The notes under the pieces were generated by a model. That model did no database searches and was not told where the DNA came from. It was given only the letters and a program-made list of their open reading frames with translations. A stretch of 64,000 bases of DNA from an uncultured Spartobacteria bacterium (lineage in GTDB: Bacteria; Verrucomicrobiota; Verrucomicrobiia; Chthoniobacterales; Chthoniobacteraceae), in the NCBI GenBank assembly GCA_903882875.1, contig CAIRYQ010000030.1, positions 1-64,000 on the forward strand, written 5' to 3'. This document shows, in pieces, positions 60,246-64,000 of this stretch. Position numbers and translations under genes: made by a program. The first letter of the stretch is position 1. Each line of letters opens with the position of its first letter.

Positions 60246-60524
60246 TCAGAATCCCTCGTCGGGAATTTCATCCGGCAGCACGTCGAGCTTCACATCGAGG
60301 CCGGGGAGCGGGCGTGCCTTGTCGGCGTAGCGGTCGAAGCGGTTCGAGAGGATGAGCAGCGTCGGCGCCCACAGGCCGATGAAGATGCCGAACCGCTCGG
60401 CGTGCGCTGCGGCCTCCGGCGTGTTGCGATCGAGGAACCACCACACGCCGATGGAGCCGAGGATGGAAAACATCCCGGCAAAAAAGCAGATGGTCGAGAG
60501 GACACGGCACACGTGGCGGTTCAT
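60246..60524 (-). CDS. Small membrane protein with two TM segments
   Basis: The ATG at 60524 gives 92 residues: MNRHVCRVLSTICFFAGMF opens the first TM helix, IGVWWFLDRNTP separates them, and FGIFIGLWAPTLLILSNR is the second. The tail is acidic (LPDEIPDEGF). Unknown function. It precedes the serine hydrolase on the same strand by about 62 bp and may share its transcript. Confidence 0.6.
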   Translation of the reverse strand: MNRHVCRVLSTICFFAGMFSILGSIGVWWFLDRNTPEAAAHAERFGIFIGLWAPTLLILSNRFDRYADKARPLPGLDVKLDVLPDEIPDEGF

Positions 60525-60700
60525 ATCATCGCAGGATACAACGGCCGCCGCGCAGCAGGCTACACGGCATTTGCCGAAGCATGGGCGCGCATTGGCGGAG
60601 CCGGCCTGCGTGGAGGCGGTGCCGTTGAAAATGAATTGCCGCGCACGCCGCACGCGTCGCACTTTCCCGCGCGGATTTTTTTCCGCGTATCCCGAACCCC

Positions 60701-61987
60701 ATGCCCCCGATCTCCCATTCACTCCCGAGCAGTCCCGGCTGGCCGGGCCGCGCGGTGTCCGCCGCGGATGCCGTGGCGCATCTGAAAAGCGGGATGCGCG
60801 TGTTCGTCCACGGCGCATGTGCGACGCCGACGCCGCTGCTCGACGCGATGGTGCGGCGGACGGATCTCGAAGGCGTGCGGCTCTACCACCTGCATCTCGC
60901 GGGGCCGGTGCCGTTCGCGGAGCCGGAACACTCCGGGCGTTTTCGCTCGATCTCATTTTTCACCGGCGCTGCGCTGCGAAAGCCGATCGAGGAGGAGCGC
61001 GCGGACTTCATCCCGATCTTCCTCTCGGACATTCCGGGGCTTTTCCACTCGGGCCAGGTGCCGCTCGATGCGGCGCTGCTCCAGCTCTCGCCGCCGGACG
61101 CGCACGGCTGGTGTTCGCTCGGCACTTCCGTGGATGCGGCGCGCGCGGCGGCGGACACGGCAAAAATCATCATCGCGGAAATCAACGAGCAGATGCCGCG
61201 CACGCACGGCGCGGCGCATGTGCGCTTCGAGCGCGTCGCGGCGTTCGTCCACACGGACCGCGCGCTCGTGGAGCACGCGCCGGAGACGGTGACGGAGACG
61301 CACGCGCGCATCGGCCAGCTCATCGCGGATCTCGTGGAGGACGGCTCGGTGCTCCAGCTCGGCATCGGCGCGATCCCCGACGCCGTGCTCGCGCGGCTCG
61401 GCGGAAAGCGCGACCTCGGCGTCCATACCGAGATGTTTTCCGACGGCCTCGTGGACCTGCACGCGACCGGCGCGATCACGAACCGGCTCAAGGCCATTCA
61501 CCCAAACCGCATCGTGACGAGCTTTGTGAACGGCACGCGGCGCGTGTTTGATTTCGTGCGCGACAATCCCGAGGTGGAGTTCCACCCGTGCGACCGCACG
61601 AACGACACGCAGCTCCTGCGCAGGCTCGACAGGCTCGTGGCGATCAACTCGGCGATCGAAATTGATCTCACCGGCCAGGTGTGCGCGGACAGCATCGGAC
61701 ACCGCATTTTTTCCGGCATCGGCGGGCAGATGGATTTCATCCGCGGCGCGGCGCTCTCGCGCGGCGGCAGGCAGATCATCGCGCTGCCGTCCACCGCGGC
61801 GCACGGCACGGTGTCGCGCATCGTCCCGAAGCTGAAGCCGGGCGCAGGCGTGGTGACGACGCGCGGGCATGTGCATTGGATCGTGACGGAATTCGGCGCG
61901 GTGAACCTCCACGGCATGACGCTGCGCGAACGCCGCGACGCGCTGACTTCGATCGCGCATCCGGACTTCCGCGCAGAGCTGGCGTAG
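60701..61987 (+). CDS. Acetyl-CoA hydrolase/CoA-transferase family protein
   Basis: This 428-residue protein has VFVHGACATPTPLLDAM at the N-terminus, GIGAIPDAVL and GVHTEMFSDGLVDL with catalytic Glu244 in the C-terminal half, and ALSRGGRQIIALPSTA near the end. This is the layout of the family that includes 4-hydroxybutyrate CoA-transferase and succinyl-CoA:acetate CoA-transferase, which move CoA between acids through a Glu-CoA thioester. Substrate not clear from sequence alone. It lies 87 bp upstream of the GTPase gene. Confidence 0.9.
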   Translation: MPPISHSLPSSPGWPGRAVSAADAVAHLKSGMRVFVHGACATPTPLLDAMVRRTDLEGVRLYHLHLAGPVPFAEPEHSGRFRSISFFTGAALRKPIEEERADFIPIFLSDIPGLFHSGQVPLDAALLQLSPPDAHGWCSLGTSVDAARAAADTAKIIIAEINEQMPRTHGAAHVRFERVAAFVHTDRALVEHAPETVTETHARIGQLIADLVEDGSVLQLGIGAIPDAVLARLGGKRDLGVHTEMFSDGLVDLHATGAITNRLKAIHPNRIVTSFVNGTRRVFDFVRDNPEVEFHPCDRTNDTQLLRRLDRLVAINSAIEIDLTGQVCADSIGHRIFSGIGGQMDFIRGAALSRGGRQIIALPSTAAHGTVSRIVPKLKPGAGVVTTRGHVHWIVTEFGAVNLHGMTLRERRDALTSIAHPDFRAELA

Positions 61988-62074
61988 CTCCGCGGGCATT
62001 GTGAACGAAACGTTTTCGCGCCTTCAACGACAGCGCGTTGACCGCGGCGCGCAAACGATGAACGCTGCCGGCAC

Positions 62075-64000
62075 ATGAAAAGTGAAATTTTCCAATTCTG
62101 CACGATGTGCTCGCAAAGCCTCGGCACGCTCCCCGAGGCGATCCGCGCGGCGGCGGCGCAATTCGAGCGCGGCGGCGCCGCGCTGCAAGGCTCGCTGATC
62201 ACGCTGAACGATCTGCGCGCGCGGCTGCGTTCGCTCACGGACAAGCTAGAAAGCCAGAACGCCTACCTGCTCATTTTCGGCCCGCTGAAGAGCGGCAAGA
62301 GCACGCTGATGAATGCGATGAGCGGCACGTACGTGAGCGAAGTCACCTCACTGCCCGGCTATCCGTGCCTCGTCTTCGTGCAGCACTCGGAGACGCCACA
62401 CCACTCCGTCACGCGCTACAACGGGCGCGAGACCGTGCTCGGCAGCGGCATGGAGCTGAAGGCCGTGGTGGAGGACGCGCATCCCGTGCTCGCCGCGCAG
62501 ATCCGCGCGGCGGAGGAACGCGGCGGCGCATTCGATCCCGCCGTGGATTTTCCCGAGACGATCCGGCGCGTGGACATCAAGGTGCCCGTGCCGCCGCTCG
62601 ACGAATCCGCGATGATCCTCGTGGACACGCCGGGGCTGTACAGCCGGATGAATTTCGGCTACGACGTGCTCACGCGCGAGTTCCGCGACGGCGCGGCGTG
62701 CGCGGTCTTCGTGGTGAAGACGGACAACCTTTTCCTCGAACAGGTCTTCGCGGAATTCAACCAACTGCTCGGGATCTTCAGCCGCATCTTCATCGTGGTG
62801 AATGTGGACACCGGCAAGCGCGACCTCGCGCCCGACGGCAGCCTGTGCCCGAGCGCCGAGAGCGAACATCCTGAACGCGTGCTCGAGGCGTTCCGCACGC
62901 TCTCGATGGCCGGGCCGCTGCGCGCGGCGCACGACGCGGGGCGCGTGCGGATTCACGCCGTGGATCTGATGAGCGCGGCGTCCGCGATTCTCTCGCAGTC
63001 GGATGGGAAGCGGAAAAAGCTGCCGGCATTCGAGGCGTTCCAAAATGATCTGATCGAATACCTGAACAGCAGCGACTACACGCGGGAGTTCATCCGCGAC
63101 AGCCTGCGCCAGGGGCAGACGCTGTGCGGCGAGATGCAGGCCGTCGTGTCAGGCGAGGAGGTTGCTGCACTGCTCGCGAAGCAGGACGCACTCGGCGCGG
63201 AAATTCTCGCGCTGAATGCAAGAATCGCGGCGACCGACCAACTGCTCCAGACCGACTGGAGCGCGCTTTTCCAGCCGCTGCGCGAGGAACACCGGCGCGG
63301 TGTGGAAGACGCCGTCGCCGCAAAGACCGCGCAGGTGCGCGAGGAAATCCGCCAAGGCTTCACGCGCTGGATGGCCGGTGACGAAAGCCTCGTGGCGCTG
63401 CCGCATCTGCACTGGAATCCCACGCTGGCTGAAGCCGCGCGTTCGCTCGCCGACGATAGCCGCGCGCGCCTCCAGCGGCTTTCCGGCACCGCGCACGCCG
63501 GGCTCCACCTTGCGCCGGCGATGATCGCCGATCTGACGACCTCCGGATTTTCGCTGCGCGAAAACGGCGAGCGGGCGTTCGCAGCCGCGCGCGCGGACGA
63601 GGAACTCTCCGCATACCGGATGTCCGTGGACATGGAGACAATCCCCGTGCGAAAGACGCCGGCCGACTGGCTGCTTTTCCGCGGCCGGGCAAAAGTGCGC
63701 CTGCGCCTCTTCGGGGCGGACGGCAGCCGCAGCATCGCACCGCTCGAAAAGGAGCGCCGCCTGCCGCTGAACAGCCGCGCGGAATTCGAGCGCCAGTGGG
63801 AAAACACGATCCGCGAACGCTTCCCCGCGAAACCCGTCACGTTCGCCGCGAGGCTCGCCGAGAGCTACATCACCGGCGCAGCAGACAACATCCGCTCGGG
63901 ACTGCGCGCGCTCCGTTCCACACTCGCCGCCGAACGCGACGCCCGGCAGACACCATTCGACATGCAGGCGGCAATCCTGCGATCCGCCGACGATCTCACA
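62075..64000 (+). CDS. Dynamin-like large GTPase, partial (runs off window end)
   Basis: The ATG at 62075 (MKSEIFQFCTMCSQSL) opens a frame with no stop before the window ends (642 codons). The GTPase domain has the P-loop GPLKSGKST (69-77), a switch region TSLPGYPC, G3 Asp-Thr-Pro-Gly (184-187) in ILVDTPGLYSRMN and a G4-like NVDTGKRD (243-250). The segment after it is helical with LREEHRRGVEDAV and LNARIAATDQLLQ, as in bacterial dynamin-like proteins that act on membranes. The C-terminus is missing, and so is any partner gene beyond the edge. The gene is easily overlooked because it lacks a stop in this window. Confidence 0.8.
   Translation, partial: MKSEIFQFCTMCSQSLGTLPEAIRAAAAQFERGGAALQGSLITLNDLRARLRSLTDKLESQNAYLLIFGPLKSGKSTLMNAMSGTYVSEVTSLPGYPCLVFVQHSETPHHSVTRYNGRETVLGSGMELKAVVEDAHPVLAAQIRAAEERGGAFDPAVDFPETIRRVDIKVPVPPLDESAMILVDTPGLYSRMNFGYDVLTREFRDGAACAVFVVKTDNLFLEQVFAEFNQLLGIFSRIFIVVNVDTGKRDLAPDGSLCPSAESEHPERVLEAFRTLSMAGPLRAAHDAGRVRIHAVDLMSAASAILSQSDGKRKKLPAFEAFQNDLIEYLNSSDYTREFIRDSLRQGQTLCGEMQAVVSGEEVAALLAKQDALGAEILALNARIAATDQLLQTDWSALFQPLREEHRRGVEDAVAAKTAQVREEIRQGFTRWMAGDESLVALPHLHWNPTLAEAARSLADDSRARLQRLSGTAHAGLHLAPAMIADLTTSGFSLRENGERAFAAARADEELSAYRMSVDMETIPVRKTPADWLLFRGRAKVRLRLFGADGSRSIAPLEKERRLPLNSRAEFERQWENTIRERFPAKPVTFAARLAESYITGAADNIRSGLRALRSTLAAERDARQTPFDMQAAILRSADDLT

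Noticed and set aside
1-64000. tRNA or rRNA genes
   Set aside because: No T-loop GGTTCRANNC context with matching acceptor stems, and no rRNA core sequence, was seen by eye; a short tRNA could still be missed.

Overview
The window is GC-rich (roughly two thirds G+C by eye), densely coded, and carries small genes on both strands. The gene content points to a Verrucomicrobiota bacterium (inference). Indicators are a protein resembling the Akkermansia Amuc_1099 pilus-system family, a DUF6268-like outer-membrane barrel, many signal-peptide and lipoprotein sequences, an Mpl-type murein recycling ligase, a sulfatase, PepSY/ApbE proteins, and several families of palindromic intergenic repeats. I found no rRNA, tRNA or CRISPR array.

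Layout. 1-1.7 kb: a DNA methyltransferase (MTase) gene whose middle is replaced by a lower-GC TIR-like gene, ending at a palindromic repeat. 1.8-13 kb: housekeeping and envelope genes (ceramidase-like protein, Sel1 protein, flavodoxin and cupin, VOC protein, ApbE-DUF2271 with a PepSY membrane protein, MFS transporter, outer-membrane barrel). 13.0-16.7 kb: a 16-unit, 21-bp tandem array, then a second MTase gene broken open at the equivalent place by a lower-GC gene and again by an acyltransferase. 16.7-21.2 kb: GH26 enzyme and a GH18-like/CE4/GT2 fusion, likely a polysaccharide export or modification unit. 21.4-24.5 kb: BlaI/M56 regulatory pair with two identical-length operator-like sites and a divergent lipoprotein. 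24.6-30.5 kb: dicarboxylate symporter, folD, EamA transporter, mpl, response regulator. 30.6-32.9 kb: ECF sigma/anti-sigma operon. 33.2-39.3 kb: gltB-gltD. 39.5-40.9 kb: DNA glycosylase, tiny lipoprotein, L,D-transpeptidase. 41.0-45.3 kb: three-gene locus centred on a receiver/pseudokinase/FGE-like fusion. 45.3-48.7 kb: small metabolic genes and NAD(P)HX repair. 48.9-52.3 kb: single-chain nuclease-methyltransferase. 52.4-56.2 kb: long inverted repeat, secreted Tudor-like protein, TlpA, pilus-system-like protein, second 21-bp array. 56.4-64 kb: sulfatase, PepSY protein, serine hydrolase, CoA-transferase, and a dynamin-like GTPase that runs off the end.

Most unusual is the repeated architecture at the two broken MTase genes. 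Each keeps its N-terminal catalytic part up to the conserved Ala-Ser-(His-Tyr) codons. There an AAATATGAGTGA junction starts a foreign lower-GC gene with no gap. MTase C-terminal sequence resumes afterwards. The two loci are about 12 kb apart and on opposite strands, so this suggests a repeated process that loads probable defence genes into MTase genes. Second in interest are the two intergenic 21-bp arrays, where a degenerate, partly palindromic unit is kept in exact register.
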